Source of the DNA: Nephrocerus scutellatus
Lineage: Eukaryota; Arthropoda; Insecta; Diptera; Pipunculidae
Reading direction: 5' to 3'
DNA length: 64,000 bases
Assembly (NCBI GenBank): GCA_947095585.1
Contig: OX352764.1
Coordinates: 72,187,536-72,251,535, forward strand
The translations under genes were made by a program, and so were the position numbers. Every line of letters starts with the position of its first letter. The stretch's first letter is position 1. The notes beneath the pieces were generated by a model. That model had not been told where the DNA came from, did not search any database, and saw only the letters and a list, made by a program, of their open reading frames with translations. Shown here one piece after another: positions 63,601-64,000 of the stretch.

Positions 63601-64000
63601 ATGGCTGTGTAGACCTAATTATCACCTTTAATTTGATACCAATATTTAGCCCCACCCACTTTTAAACACGCCCCTTTTTACATTTTTATGAAAAAGTCTG
63701 TTTTTTGCTCTAACTCCGTCAAGGGGGGCTCTATTCGCCCCATTTTTTTTAAATGAAATGTATTTTTATTACCTTTCGTATGATACCAATTAACCCCTAT
63801 ACCTCCTTCTAAGAACTTAGAAAAATGCATTTTTCTGAAAAAAAAATCAAAACTTTGGACGCCCCTCACGCCTAAAGTGGGCGTCTCCCGCAAACAAGAT
63901 GGCGATTTTCGCAATCTGCTCAATTAGGGCTTTAAGGTGAGGGGTGTCAATAAGGCTAAATCGAATGCCGGACGTTCCGTTGTTTAGCCTTCACTTCCTA
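63601..64000. repeat. 147-bp-period tandem repeat
   Basis: ATTATCACCTTTAATTTGATACC (63619) and ATTACCTTTCGTATGATACC (63769) mark successive units about 147 bp apart, each followed by CCAAT and a CCCC-rich patch. CGCCCCTCACGCC and AAGTGGGCGT lie in the second unit. It continues past the right end of the window. No gene is supported here. Confidence 0.55.

Overview
The window is eukaryotic, AT-rich, and almost entirely made of transposable elements in several layers of nesting. An insect genome, probably a fly, is the best fit. The evidence is two Copia elements whose primer-binding site starts with the internal initiator-tRNA-Met motif known from Drosophila copia, BEL/Pao and errantivirus-like Gypsy pieces with env regions, RTE and RNase-H-bearing LINEs, and Merlin (IS1595-type) DNA transposons. 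The species assignment is inference. I see no rRNA genes, no CRISPR array and no bacterial operon structure. The only candidates for host-derived coding sequence are a broken UBA-domain fragment (about 47.2-47.5 kb) and an unrecognised 141-codon frame (43.6-44.0 kb).

Layout. 0.3-2.2 kb: degenerate LINE on the minus strand. 2.2-7.1 kb: dispersed repeats, including an inverted pair (3.44-3.73 and 5.25-5.62 kb) and two copies of an abundant unclassified family, here called repeat X. 7.1-14.2 kb: a broken Copia element (Copia-1) whose RNase H region is split by a 2.8-kb RTE LINE with a perfect 10-bp target duplication. 14.2-20.9 kb: repeat X copies, an RNase-H LINE fragment, a Gypsy scrap, and a foldback element built from a mariner-like MITE. 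20.9-39.3 kb: an old errantivirus-like Gypsy (Gypsy A) that can be followed as gag, protease, RT, RNase H, env and polypurine tract. It has been broken by Copia-2 (22.5-27.0 kb, 5-bp target duplication), by a Mag-like Gypsy (Gypsy B, 27.35-32.27 kb), by a repeat X copy and by a solo LTR in env. A 4,519-bp block of this stack is duplicated in tandem with only four substitutions seen. 39.4-43.4 kb: a Ulp1/C48 protease fragment, then a BEL/Pao integrase and env remnant. 43.4-49.0 kb: an approximately 88-bp minisatellite, an unknown insertion, and the UBA fragment. 49.0-52.9 kb: Gypsy integrase scraps, a tRNA-like sequence, a probable 1.1-kb solo LTR with a TATA box and a family of covarying hairpins, a Copia-type LTR, and a tandem tRNA-Lys-derived repeat. 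53.0-56.0 kb: two broken Merlin transposases in divergent orientation. 56.2-61.3 kb: an Osvaldo-like Gypsy (Gypsy C) split by an RNase-H LINE with a 13-bp target duplication and followed by a Ulp1-like protease frame. 61.7-63.3 kb: hairpin-rich DNA, then an apparently intact Merlin transposase gene with one intron. 63.6-64.0 kb: a 147-bp-period repeat.

How the parts relate. There is no pathway here. The window records successive insertions. Target-site duplications and reading frames that resume after an insertion give a relative order: Gypsy A first, then Copia-2, Gypsy B and the solo LTR, then the tandem duplication, because the duplicated block includes both Gypsy A and Gypsy B sequence. 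The most interesting signals are the Ulp1-like protease that seems to travel with Gypsy C, the covarying hairpins in the 50-51 kb LTR, the intron-containing Merlin gene, and the UBA fragment with a nonsense codon.
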